NCBI GenBank assembly: GCA_028290405.1 | Contig: JAQGJX010000159.1 | Location: forward strand, 1-54,440 | DNA length: 54,440 nt | Reading direction: 5' to 3' | Source: Hyphomicrobiales bacterium | GTDB lineage: Bacteria; Pseudomonadota; Alphaproteobacteria; Rhizobiales; Beijerinckiaceae | In this document: positions 37,835-46,320 of the stretch, piece after piece | Numbering within the stretch: the first letter of the stretch is position 1 | Layout: every line of letters starts with the position of its first letter | Position numbers and translations under genes: made by a program | The notes under the pieces: model-generated | The model's database searches: none | What the model was told of the DNA's origin: nothing | The model's input: only the letters and a program-made list of their open reading frames with translations

Positions 37835-38680
37835 CTAGCGCAGCGCCGCGTAAGCGGAGAACATGGGCGGAAGAATCGGAGCCGCTCCGATGATCATGCG
37901 CGGCAGGCGGATCGGGCGCGGCGCGTCGAAACCGCGCGCCACGGTGGCGTCGCTGGCGGTGCGCGCGGGCACGTTGGCGGCCACCTGCACGTTCGCGGGC
38001 TTGTCCTCCACGAGGTCGGCGGGACGCGGCGGCGGCAGCGGAACGTCCGGCGCCTTCACGTCCATCGGGGACACCGCGGCCGTAATGGCCGGGCTGGCGA
38101 ACCCCTGCGGGGGCGAGACCGCCGTCGGCTGCTGGCTTCCGCCGAAGAAGCCCTTCACGCCGTCGAGCACGCTTCCAAGCGGATTGGAGCCGATGTTCGC
38201 GCTCGCCACCTGCGTGGGGACCTGCCGCGCGCGGGCGCGGGCGATCATGGTTTCGTTCGCCGGCTTGGTGCAGTCGCGAACCCCAAGGTCGATGAGTTCG
38301 CGGCCCGACAGGGAGCGGTACTGGCGGGTGAGATAGCCCAGCCGCTCGCGGACCGCCTCGGGATAGGCGTTGAAGAGCTGGCTGGAGATCGACTGATCGA
38401 TCTCCTTGGTGTCGCGGTGATAGGCCGAATGGAACTTCAGCACGCTTGAGGGGTAGACACAGACATTGGGCAGGCTCAGCGCCAGCGTGCAGGCCGAGCG
38501 GCACTCGTGCAAGCGCACCTCGCGGTTCTCGCGACGATACATCTCGGTGATCGCCTGATACTCGGAGACGAGCCCCCCGACGTCTTTCTGGACCACGACC
38601 GGAGCGGGCGACGGAGGCGGATGCAGATATCCCAAGGCGACCCTCAACACTTGACGCACCCTGTCTATCCACCACGACAT
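37835..38680 (-). CDS. Membrane-anchored or exported protein with ClpP/crotonase-like region (COG3904-like)
   Basis: 281 residues. A short N-terminal hydrophobic segment (about residues 5-20) is followed by a compact domain. In it, KDVGGLVSEYQAITEMYRRE and HECRSACTLALSLPNVCVYP resemble ClpP-fold proteins, with a candidate nucleophile Ser in SACT and a possible His in LKFHSAYHRD. The remaining ~140 residues are Pro/Ala-rich linker without recognisable domain. Two Cys near the Ser suggest a disulfide and a periplasmic location. The fold call is from motif shape alone. It lies upstream of the BON gene on the same strand, but that gene has its own promoter. Confidence 0.68.
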   Translation of the reverse strand: MSWWIDRVRQVLRVALGYLHPPPSPAPVVVQKDVGGLVSEYQAITEMYRRENREVRLHECRSACTLALSLPNVCVYPSSVLKFHSAYHRDTKEIDQSISSQLFNAYPEAVRERLGYLTRQYRSLSGRELIDLGVRDCTKPANETMIARARARQVPTQVASANIGSNPLGSVLDGVKGFFGGSQQPTAVSPPQGFASPAITAAVSPMDVKAPDVPLPPPRPADLVEDKPANVQVAANVPARTASDATVARGFDAPRPIRLPRMIIGAAPILPPMFSAYAALR

Positions 38681-38776
38681 GGTTGACGGGCGCTTAACGC
38701 GTGCCCCTTGGTGCAGGGGAATGAGGGCGAATTTGTGAGCTGGGGCGGCGCCTTGAGGCTATAAACGCCGATCCGC

Positions 38777-39055
38777 CTACCCGCGGCCCTGCCGGTTGAA
38801 CCACATTGTCACGTCGAACATGTTGAGGTCCGCCGCGCGGATCATCGCGCAGGCCGTGGTCACCGCCTCGGTGGCGCTGACCGATTGTGGCGCGAACGGC
38901 GGGACTTCGCGCCCGCTGGCCTCCACTTTCGCCGCATAGGCGCGCGCCGCGGCGGTGAACACGCGTTGCAGCACGTCGTCGGGCACCTCGTGCCCCTCGC
39001 CGCGCGCCAGCGCGTCCTCGATCAGCGCAACGGGATTGTCGTTTGCCGCGGCCAT
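38777..39055 (-). CDS. Hypothetical protein, 92 residues
   Basis: The start ATG has a strong ribosome binding site (AGGAGG). The protein opens ANDNPVALIEDALARGEGHE, then is mostly helical, ending DLNMFDVTMWFNRQGRG. No signal or membrane segment; family not recognised. The helical, acidic N-terminal half with VPDDVLQRVFTAAARAYAAK suggests a small cytoplasmic helper protein. It lies about 100 bases upstream of the ClpP-like gene on the same strand. Confidence 0.65.
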   Translation of the reverse strand: MAAANDNPVALIEDALARGEGHEVPDDVLQRVFTAAARAYAAKVEASGREVPPFAPQSVSATEAVTTACAMIRAADLNMFDVTMWFNRQGRG

Positions 39056-39160
39056 GGCGCCCTCCTGGCGGGTTCATGAATCATCCGGACTGTACGCGAT
39101 CCCGCAAGGGCTGCATTCCCTGCCTCAGGGGAGCGAGGCCTTCATCGGTGACGCGCTCCG

Positions 39161-39274
39161 TCCCGCAAGCACCGCGTTCCCTCCCCTCAGGGGAGGGACA
39201 GGGGGGGGTCCGGCTCCATCCTGCAAAGCGCCGTGGCCTACCCCACCCCAGCCCTCCCCTGAGGGGAGGGAGTT
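39161..39274 (-). repeat. 114-bp repeat, left copy (inverted relative to 41175-41289)
   Basis: Read on the minus strand this segment matches 41175-41289 at about 100 of 114 positions by eye. It contains two perfect CCCTCCCCT/AGGGGAGGG-type hairpins separated by a GC-rich spacer. It lies in the 268-base gap between the small hypothetical gene and the stop of the TPP-enzyme gene; a third, weaker hairpin copy sits at about 39113-39140. Confidence 0.8.
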
Positions 39275-39323
39275 GGAGTGAGGATGTCATTCAGTACAAC
39301 TCGATCTTGCGGGCGCCTTCGCC

Positions 39324-41042
39324 TCAAACGCCCTTGCAGATGATGTTCAGCAAGGCCTGCTGCTTGTTATCGATGGCCTTGAAGGCGCGTTCGATGGCCT
39401 GCGGCACCTTTGCGGGGTCGCTGACCGTCTCCCCGTGTCCGCCGGCCACTTCCACCGCCTTGTCGAACTGCAGGTGCTCGCTGAAATAGGTCAGCGGCTC
39501 TCGGTTGCTCTTGGCGGCGTAGCCGCTCGGATAAACCTCGTGGGTGTTGCGCTTCACGGCGCCCCACATGGCGTTGTTGAACACCATGGTGAGGATCGGC
39601 CAATCCTCGGCTTTCGAGACGTAATGCGCCGGAATGGGGTTGCCGAACATGTAGGCGCCGTCGCCGACGCAGCAGATGACGCGCTTGTCGGGCGAGGCCG
39701 CCTTCATGCCCAGCGCCGTGCCGAGGCCCCAGCCGAGCGCGCCGCCGGCGCCCGTGAAGAACATGGTGCCGGGCTTGGTGAGCGTCAGGTGCTCATAGGT
39801 GATCGGGCCTTCCTTGATGACGATGTCGTCCTCGCCCTTCACCTCGTTGAGGCAATGGGTGACCCACGCGGGATGGATCGGCGAATCGTGCTTCGCCTTC
39901 TCCAGCACGCCCGCCCAACGCTCGCGCTGCTTGGCGCGGCGCTCCGCGAGGCGCTTGCGGCGGGCGTCCACGCGGTCGCGCGCCGGGCCAAGGCGCGTCT
40001 CAAGCGCATGGGCCAGCGCCGCCATGGTGGGGGCGATGGCGCCCGTCACCGCGAGGTCGCACGGGAAGCCGCGCATGGGATAGGAGGTGAACAGCGGATC
40101 GACGCCCAGATGAATGATCTTCGCGTCGGCGTTCGGGGCCTTCTTGTTGGGAATCCACGGCACGTCGGCTTCCAGCACGATGATGCAATCGGCTTCCTCG
40201 AGCATCGAGTCCGGCTCGTAGCCCAGGTGCATCGGATGGTCGCTGCGCAGCGCCATGTAACGCGGTTTGCGCTGCGTGACGGGAATGGCGAACAGGTCCG
40301 CCAGCGCGGCCAGCAACGCCGGCTCGGCATGGTCGCGGCCCGCGCTCGCGGTGATGATGAGCGGATTGCTGGCCTTGGCGATCATGTCCGCCGCGCGGTC
40401 GATGGCGGCCAGATCGGGGAACGGCGCGGACGCGGGCTGCTGGCGCGCGGGCGAGGAATACTTGAAGTTCTCGATGGGCGCGGCGAGCACTTCGCGCGGC
40501 AGCGACAGATAGACCGGCCCCTTGGGCTCGCTCATCGTGAGGTTCAGCGCACGGTCGAGCGCGGACTCCAGGGTCTGTGCGTTGCGCAGCTCGTAATCCC
40601 ACTTCACCAGTTCGCGAACCATGGCGCCCTGGTCGCGCATTTCCTGCGGCCAGTGGATTTCGCCCGAGCGCGAACCGTTCAGCCCGCCTTCCTCGCTGTA
40701 GGGCGTGCGGCCGGAGGTGAAGAGCACAGGCAGATTGCCCCGCCAGGCGTTCATCAGCCCGCACATGGCGTTGGCGGTGCCGACGTTGACGTGGACCATG
40801 ACGAGCTGCGGGCGCCCGCTCTGCAGGTAATGGCCCAGCGCCATGTGGATGGCGACGTTCTCGTGCGGAACGATGATCGGGCGCGGCATCTTGCGGCCCT
40901 GCGCCTCGAACTTCGCCAGCGCCTCGATGAGCGGAGCGAAATCCGTGCCCGCGTTGGCGAACAGAAACTCCACGCCCCGGTCGGCGAGAAGTTCGACATA
41001 GGCCTCTGCGACGGTGCCGGATTCGATGGTCTTGACGGACAC
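39324..41042 (-). CDS. Thiamine-pyrophosphate-dependent enzyme (acetolactate synthase / benzoylformate decarboxylase superfamily)
   Basis: 572 residues in three domains. The catalytic Glu that activates TPP lies in VPHENVAIHMALGHY (about residue 60). The TPP/Mg motif is CVGDGAYMFGNPIP...MVFNN (about residues 470-500). The middle domain has DPLFTSYPMRG. It should decarboxylate or carboligate a 2-keto acid. A GTG at 41042 is chosen because GGGAGGAG lies at good distance before it; the ORF itself opens at a TTG at 41060 overlapping that site. It lies downstream of an FMN hydroxy-acid oxidase, with inverted repeats on both sides. Confidence 0.88.
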   Translation of the reverse strand: MSVKTIESGTVAEAYVELLADRGVEFLFANAGTDFAPLIEALAKFEAQGRKMPRPIIVPHENVAIHMALGHYLQSGRPQLVMVHVNVGTANAMCGLMNAWRGNLPVLFTSGRTPYSEEGGLNGSRSGEIHWPQEMRDQGAMVRELVKWDYELRNAQTLESALDRALNLTMSEPKGPVYLSLPREVLAAPIENFKYSSPARQQPASAPFPDLAAIDRAADMIAKASNPLIITASAGRDHAEPALLAALADLFAIPVTQRKPRYMALRSDHPMHLGYEPDSMLEEADCIIVLEADVPWIPNKKAPNADAKIIHLGVDPLFTSYPMRGFPCDLAVTGAIAPTMAALAHALETRLGPARDRVDARRKRLAERRAKQRERWAGVLEKAKHDSPIHPAWVTHCLNEVKGEDDIVIKEGPITYEHLTLTKPGTMFFTGAGGALGWGLGTALGMKAASPDKRVICCVGDGAYMFGNPIPAHYVSKAEDWPILTMVFNNAMWGAVKRNTHEVYPSGYAAKSNREPLTYFSEHLQFDKAVEVAGGHGETVSDPAKVPQAIERAFKAIDNKQQALLNIICKGV

Positions 41043-41174
41043 TGGGCGTGCTCCTCCCAAAGGGGTTTGTTGGGACGGTGGCTATCGCAATCGGGGGTGG
41101 AAGACAATGTGCGCGAGCGTTTCGCCGCGAAACCTAGCTCACCGCCTCCCCTCCGGCGACGAGAGCCTCGCGCG

Positions 41175-41289
41175 AACTCCCTCCACTCAGGAGAGGGCTG
41201 GGGCGGGGTAGGCCGCGGCGGTCGTCAGGATTGCGCCAGACCCCACCCTGTCCCTCCCCTGAGGGGAGGGAACGCTGTGCTTGCGGGAT
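41175..41289 (+). repeat. 114-bp repeat, right copy
   Basis: Starts AACTCCCTCCACTCAGG and ends at TGCTTGCGGGAT. Its hairpin CCCTCCCCT/AGGGGAGGG lies near 41252-41270. It is the inverted partner of 39161-39274. The surrounding 297-base gap 41043-41339 between the TPP gene and the oxidase gene holds nothing else I can identify apart from a third hairpin-like stretch at about 41300-41315. Confidence 0.8.
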
Positions 41290-41339
41290 TGAGTTGGTCC
41301 CTTGAGGGGAGGGAGCGTGCCTGGTGAACGATCCCGCCC

Positions 41340-42587
41340 CTACTCCATCCACACCGTGCGCGGGCTGATGTCGGCCACGCTGGCGCAGCCCGTGAATCCC
41401 ATGGTGGTTTCGATCTCCTTGCGCAGCAGGCTCAGCGCGTGCAGCGCGCCCGCTTCGCCCGCGACCGAGAGGCCGTACAGGGTCGGCCGGCCCGAGAGCA
41501 CCGCCGTCGCGCCCAGCGCCAGCGCCTTCACCACGTCGCCGCCCCGGCGCACGCCGGAATCCAGCAGGATTTCGATCTTGCCGCCGACCTCCGCGGCGAT
41601 CTCCGGCAGCACCTGGATGGGCGCCACGGCGCTGTCGAGGTTGCGGCCGCCGTGGTTGGAGATCACGATCGCGTCGCAGCCCTCGGCCGCGGCCCGCGCG
41701 GCGTCCTCCGCCAGGTGCACGCCTTTGATCATCAGCGGCCCCTTCCACATGTCGCGCAGGCGCTTCACGTCGTCCCAAGTCAGGTCGTCGCCGCGCAGGT
41801 TCGGCACGGAGACGCCGCGCGGGGCGGCCGTGCGGCCGGAGGCGCCCTTTGGGTAATGGGCGAGCGTCGGCAGCCCGCCGTTCATGTAATAGCGCAGCGC
41901 CACGCCGAGCAGCCAGCGCGGGTGCATGGCGATGTCCGCGAGTATGCGCGGATTGGGCTGGAAGGGCACGCTGAACGCGTTGCGGCGGTTGTACTCGCGG
42001 ATAGGCGGCACTGCCGTGTCCACGGTCAGCATCAGCGCCTCGAAGCCTGCGTCCTTTGCGCGCCGCACGAGGTCGTACGACAGCTCGCGCTCGCGCCACA
42101 TGTAGAGCTGGAACCACTTGCGGCCGCCCTCGACGGCGGCGATCTTCTCGATGGAGGTGACCGAGGGCGTCGCCAGCGTGAACGGAACGCCGGCCCTTGC
42201 GGCCGCGCGGGCCAGCTCCACCTCGCCCTCGTACCAGCACACGCCCGCGACCCCCGTGGGGGCGATGGCGAGCGGCATGGACATGGGCTTGCCGAAAAGG
42301 GTGGTGGCCTGCGTGCGGCGGGAGACGTCCACCAGCACCCGGTTGCGCAGCTTGATCTTGCGGAACGCCTCGCGATTGCCGTGCAGCGAGGCCTCGTCCT
42401 CCGAGCCCCGGTCGAAAAACTCGAAGACCCCGCGCGGCAGGCGCCTGCGCGCGGCCTCGCGCAAGTCGGCGATGTTCAGGCACTCGCCCAGCGCGCCGGC
42501 GGCGGCCGTGGGAGCCAGCGCAGACAGCGGCGCCCCCTCGTCAGTGCGCGCGGCAGGTCCCGTGGCGGTTGCGGCAGGGGTCGTCAT
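41340..42587 (-). CDS. FMN-dependent alpha-hydroxy-acid oxidase/dehydrogenase
   Basis: 415 residues of the LldD/glycolate oxidase/mandelate dehydrogenase family. FMN and substrate residues: APTGVAGVCWYEGE (about residue 105), the Tyr in QLYMWRE, and the catalytic His in VISNHGGRNLDSAVAPI (about residue 310). The phosphate-binding end is LLDSGVRRGGDVVKALALGA. It oxidises an L-2-hydroxy acid to the 2-keto acid. The ATG at 42587 follows GGGAG. The open frame extends to 43040, antisense to rnd, and that extension is not real. The TPP enzyme downstream could use its keto-acid product. Confidence 0.93.
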   Translation of the reverse strand: MTTPAATATGPAARTDEGAPLSALAPTAAAGALGECLNIADLREAARRRLPRGVFEFFDRGSEDEASLHGNREAFRKIKLRNRVLVDVSRRTQATTLFGKPMSMPLAIAPTGVAGVCWYEGEVELARAAARAGVPFTLATPSVTSIEKIAAVEGGRKWFQLYMWRERELSYDLVRRAKDAGFEALMLTVDTAVPPIREYNRRNAFSVPFQPNPRILADIAMHPRWLLGVALRYYMNGGLPTLAHYPKGASGRTAAPRGVSVPNLRGDDLTWDDVKRLRDMWKGPLMIKGVHLAEDAARAAAEGCDAIVISNHGGRNLDSAVAPIQVLPEIAAEVGGKIEILLDSGVRRGGDVVKALALGATAVLSGRPTLYGLSVAGEAGALHALSLLRKEIETTMGFTGCASVADISPRTVWME

Positions 42588-42777
42588 GGCCGTTTCTCCC
42601 AGATGAACGATCGCCGTGAACGGCTTTTTCGCCTGCACTGTAAAGGCCCGGCGGGCGCCGCCGCAACTGCCGGGCGCGGTTTCCTGCGGCGTTCCGTCCG
42701 GGGCGGATTTTGAACCTTGACCAAGGGGGTCCAAAGTATTGCGTGCGCGGCAATTGATTCGGATATATTTGAGCCAA

Positions 42778-43956
42778 ATGAGCCTGATCACCTCGACGGA
42801 CGAACTGGCGCAGGCATGCGCCCGCTTCGCAAGACACCCCTTCGTGACCGTGGACACCGAGTTTCTTCGCGAAACGACGTTCTGGCCGAAGGTATGCGTC
42901 ATCCAGATTGCTTCCGACGACGAAGCCATCGCCATCGACACTTTGGCGGAAGACATTGATCTTGCCCCATTCTTTGAGCTGATGGCGAACGAGTCCGTGG
43001 TCAAGGTTTTCCACGCCGCCCGGCAGGACGTGGAAATCATGTGGCATCACGCCAAGATGATCCCCACGCCGCTGTTCGACACCCAGGTCGCCGCCATGGT
43101 GTGCGGGTTCGGCGACCAGGTGTCCTACGGCGAGCTGGCGCAGGCGCTGTGCCGCGTCACCATCGACAAATCCTCGCGCTTCACGGACTGGTCGCGCCGC
43201 CCGCTGTCGGACGCGCAGATCACCTACGCGCTGGCCGACGTCACCCATCTGCGGGACATTTACCGCGCCCTGCTGGGCAAGCTGGAGACGAGCGGCCGGA
43301 TCGACTGGCTGGGCGACGAGATGCAGAGCCTCACGGCTCCCGCGACGTACGAACAGCACCCGGACAACGCCTGGGAGCGCTTCCGCCACCGCGCCCGCAA
43401 GCCGCGCGACCTCGCCGTCCTGATGGAGCTGGCGGCCTGGCGCGAGCGCGAGGCGCAGAGCAAGGACGTGCCGCGCTCGCGCGTGCTCAAGGACGACGTG
43501 ATGATCGAGGTGGCCCTGGCCGCCCCGCGCACGCCCGAAGCGCTGGCGAACTTGCGCGCCTTCCCGCGCGGCATGGAGCGCTCGCGGTCGGGCTCCGAAA
43601 TTCTGGTCGCCATCGAGCGCGGCCTTGAGCGCGATCACAAGACGCTGCCCAAGATCGAGCGCGACCGGCGCCCCGGCGGCAATACGGGCGCGACCGTGGA
43701 GCTTTTGAAGGTCCTGCTCCGGCAGGTCAGCGAACGCCACGGCGTCGCCGCCAAGATGATCGCCACCGTGGACGACCTCGAGGCCATCGCGAGCGACGAC
43801 AAGGCGGACGTGGCAGCCATGCGCGGCTGGCGCCGGGAAATCTTCGGCGTGAAGGCGCTGGAGCTGAAGCGCGGCAAGCTGGCGCTGACGGTCGAGCGGG
43901 GCCGCGTGGTCACGCTGGAATGGCAGGACGTGCAGGCCGAGACCGAAGACGCCTAG
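42778..43956 (+). CDS. rnd: Ribonuclease D
   Basis: 392 residues. DEDD exonuclease motifs: Exo [16 protein letters not shown] (about residue 22), Exo [17 protein letters not shown] (about residue 80) and Exo [15 protein letters not shown] with the preceding Tyr (about residue 150). HRDC domains follow, the first around [20 protein letters not shown]. It trims 3' ends of tRNA and other small RNAs. The ATG at 42778 gives the conserved N-terminus; an upstream start at 42739 is in frame but lacks support. An AT-rich GATATATT just upstream may be its -10 element. Confidence 0.95.
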   Translation: MSLITSTDELAQACARFARHPFVTVDTEFLRETTFWPKVCVIQIASDDEAIAIDTLAEDIDLAPFFELMANESVVKVFHAARQDVEIMWHHAKMIPTPLFDTQVAAMVCGFGDQVSYGELAQALCRVTIDKSSRFTDWSRRPLSDAQITYALADVTHLRDIYRALLGKLETSGRIDWLGDEMQSLTAPATYEQHPDNAWERFRHRARKPRDLAVLMELAAWREREAQSKDVPRSRVLKDDVMIEVALAAPRTPEALANLRAFPRGMERSRSGSEILVAIERGLERDHKTLPKIERDRRPGGNTGATVELLKVLLRQVSERHGVAAKMIATVDDLEAIASDDKADVAAMRGWRREIFGVKALELKRGKLALTVERGRVVTLEWQDVQAETEDA

Positions 43957-44066
43957 CGTCCATCGACTGCGTTCCATCCTCTTTCCGTAGGTTTACCGCC
44001 CCAGACCTCGCCGCTTGCGAGGCCTCGCGCGCGTGGCCATCTGCCCTGTGCAACAGAGGATGGGCA

Positions 44067-44801
44067 ATGGACGCGCAAAAGCTGCTTGAGCAATTTCTGG
44101 GTTCCAACGCGCTGGGCAATTTGGGCGGACAAGCGCAGCGGATGAAGGATCAGGTTCTCGGCGGCCAGGGATCTGGAGCGGGACTTGGCGGCAATCTGGG
44201 CGCCCTGCTCGGCGGACAAGGCGCCGGACTTGCAGCTGGCGGCCTGCTTGGCGTGCTGCTTGGCAGCAAGAGCGTACGCAAGATGGCGGGCGGGATGGCG
44301 GCCTATGGCGGCGCGGCTGCCCTTGGCGCGCTGGCGTTCCGCGCGTTCCAGAACTGGCAGGCGGGCCAGCAGGCCCCAGCGGCTCCCACGGCGACGCAGG
44401 CGGACGTGCCGCGCGAAGGCTCGCCGTTTTTGCCCCGCACGGCAAGCGATGGGCGGCCGTTCGCGCTCGCGCTGTTGCAGTCCATGATCGCGGCGGCGAA
44501 TTCAGACGGTCACATCGGCCCGGAGGAACACAAGCAGATCTTCGAGGCGGTGAACCGCGCGGGGCTCGATGCGGAAGCCAAGGCTTTCATCTTCGACGCA
44601 CTGGCCAACCCGCCGACGCCCCTGCAGATCGCCGCCATGGCGAACGGCCCCGAGCAGGCGGCTGAACTCTATCTCGCCGCGCGACTGGCGATCGACCCCG
44701 ATCTGCCGGCGGAAAAGGCGTTCCTGCAATCCCTCTCGCAGGCGCTCAACCTGCAAGCGGGATTGGTGGCGCATCTGGAGGCGCAGGTCGCAGGCGCTTA
44801 G
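44067..44801 (+). CDS. DUF533 (YebE-like) membrane protein with TerB-like C-terminal domain
   Basis: 244 residues. The N-terminal ~60 are Gly/Leu-rich. A hydrophobic Gly/Ala segment (about residues 60-100: GGLLGVLLGSKSVRKMAGGM, then AAYGGAAALGALAFRAFQNW) is typical of YebE. The C-terminal ~100 residues are a helical TerB-like domain (ALLQSMIAAANSDGHIGPEE, where the Asp/Glu could bind metal). Function not established; E. coli YebE is envelope-stress induced. The ATG at 44067 follows AGAGGA. It is convergent with ppx, stops eight bases apart. Confidence 0.88.
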   Translation: MDAQKLLEQFLGSNALGNLGGQAQRMKDQVLGGQGSGAGLGGNLGALLGGQGAGLAAGGLLGVLLGSKSVRKMAGGMAAYGGAAALGALAFRAFQNWQAGQQAPAAPTATQADVPREGSPFLPRTASDGRPFALALLQSMIAAANSDGHIGPEEHKQIFEAVNRAGLDAEAKAFIFDALANPPTPLQIAAMANGPEQAAELYLAARLAIDPDLPAEKAFLQSLSQALNLQAGLVAHLEAQVAGA

Positions 44802-44808
44802 CCCGCCG

Positions 44809-46320
44809 TTATGCGATGCGGATCTCGGATTCCCTGCCGATCAGCTTGCCCAGAACTTTCAGCCGGTTGCCGAGCCGCTCGTTGGCGAGGGGCGCGAACT
44901 CCTGCGGCATGGTCAGGATGAGCTTGGACTTGGTGCAGCGCAGCGGCGTGCGGGGCAGCACGTCCGGCATCGCGGCCGTCATCGCGTAGGCGACCCGCGT
45001 CGCGGCCCCCAGCACGTGGGCCCGGTCGAGCATGCGGGCGCTCGCGAGCGTGCGCAGGTGGGGCGCCATGGTCTGCTCGCCGCTCATGTGCCGGTACGAG
45101 GCGGCGAGCGCCAGGAAGGCGCGGCCGGGATGGTCGATGGAGACGAACGCCGCGTTGGCGATGATGTTGAGGGCCTGTTCGCCGCGATAATCGGGATGGG
45201 CGCGCCAGCCGATGTCGGACAGCAGGCAGGCCGCATGGCGCAGGCGCCTGTCCTGCTCGGATTCCTCCAGATGGGTGGACTTCATGAACGCGTCGGTCCA
45301 CGCGCACAGGTCGTCCCCATGGCGCGGCGAGCGCGAGCGCAGGACGTTGAGGTCGCGCGCGGCCTCGATCAGCGGATCGAGCTTGCGCTCCGCCTCGTCC
45401 AACTGGTCGTAGAGGAGGCCTTCGCGCAGGCCAAGCGCCGAAACCACGATCTCCCTGGGCTTGCCGGTGCGGATGATTTCCTCCAGCACCGCCGCCCCAT
45501 AGGCCAGCAACGGGCGTCGGCCGGACGAAACGGTCTCGATGGCCACCAGCGCGTCGGCGTTCACGCGCTCCACCAGCGCTGCGAAATCGGCCGCGTCACG
45601 CGCCGGAATGACGTAGCTGTGCATCACGTTCAGCGGATAATTGCGCTGCACCATGTGCAGATGCGCCAGCGCGCGCCATGTGCCGCCGACGCAATAGAAC
45701 GTGCGGCCCTTGAGCTTTTCCAGCGCCTTCACGCCCGACAACGCCTCGCGCACGATCTTCTGCGCCTTCTTGGGCGAGCGGTTGGAGACGTCCATGAGGG
45801 CGAGGCCGCCCAACGGCAGGGACACGCCCTTGCCCAGCCGCGCGCCCCTCACCTCCGCCAGTTCGAGCGAACCGCCGCCAAGGTCGCCGACCACGCCGTC
45901 GGGCTTGTAGAACCCGGAGATGACGCCCAGCGCCGCAAGGCGCGACTCGCGCTCGCCCGACAGCAATTCGATCTCGGCCCCGATGGCCTCGGAGGCGGCG
46001 CGCAGGAACTCGGGGCCATTCGAGGCGTCGCGGGCGGCCGCCGTCGCCAGGACGCGAATTTCGCGCACGCGCATGTTGGCGCACAGCACCCGGAAGCGCT
46101 TGAGGGCGCTGATGGCGCGCTCCACGCCTTCCGGGTTCAGGCGCCCGGTGGTGGCCACCCCGCGGCCGAGGCCGCAGAGGACTTTATCGTTGAAGATCGG
46201 GTTGAGCGCGCGCGTCAGCCCTTCGTAGGCGACGAGGCGGACGGAGTTCGAACCAATGTCGACGATGGCGATGGGTTGCAGGGCGGGCAAGCGCCCGGGC
46301 GCGTCATGGCTGGGGTTCAT
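44809..46320 (-). CDS. ppx: Exopolyphosphatase (Ppx/GppA family)
   Basis: 503 residues. The actin-like ATPase-fold phosphate loops are [16 protein letters not shown] at the N-terminus and [15 protein letters not shown] near residue 150. Catalytic acidic residues of the family lie between them. The C-terminal half (from about residue 310) is the helical HD-like domain. It removes terminal phosphate from polyphosphate and/or pppGpp. Its ATG at 46320 lies inside the last codons of ppk (17-base overlap), so it is translated with ppk and depends on the ppk promoter. Confidence 0.95.
   Translation of the reverse strand: MNPSHDAPGRLPALQPIAIVDIGSNSVRLVAYEGLTRALNPIFNDKVLCGLGRGVATTGRLNPEGVERAISALKRFRVLCANMRVREIRVLATAAARDASNGPEFLRAASEAIGAEIELLSGERESRLAALGVISGFYKPDGVVGDLGGGSLELAEVRGARLGKGVSLPLGGLALMDVSNRSPKKAQKIVREALSGVKALEKLKGRTFYCVGGTWRALAHLHMVQRNYPLNVMHSYVIPARDAADFAALVERVNADALVAIETVSSGRRPLLAYGAAVLEEIIRTGKPREIVVSALGLREGLLYDQLDEAERKLDPLIEAARDLNVLRSRSPRHGDDLCAWTDAFMKSTHLEESEQDRRLRHAACLLSDIGWRAHPDYRGEQALNIIANAAFVSIDHPGRAFLALAASYRHMSGEQTMAPHLRTLASARMLDRAHVLGAATRVAYAMTAAMPDVLPRTPLRCTKSKLILTMPQEFAPLANERLGNRLKVLGKLIGRESEIRIA

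Noticed and set aside
39081-39320. An insertion sequence flanked by the inverted 114-bp repeats
   Set aside because: The bracketed gene is a TPP enzyme, no transposase is present and I saw no clear target duplication.
42588-43040. N-terminal extension of the FMN oxidase to 566 residues
   Set aside because: It runs antisense through the start of rnd. The ATG at 42587 has a good ribosome binding site and the normal family N-terminus.
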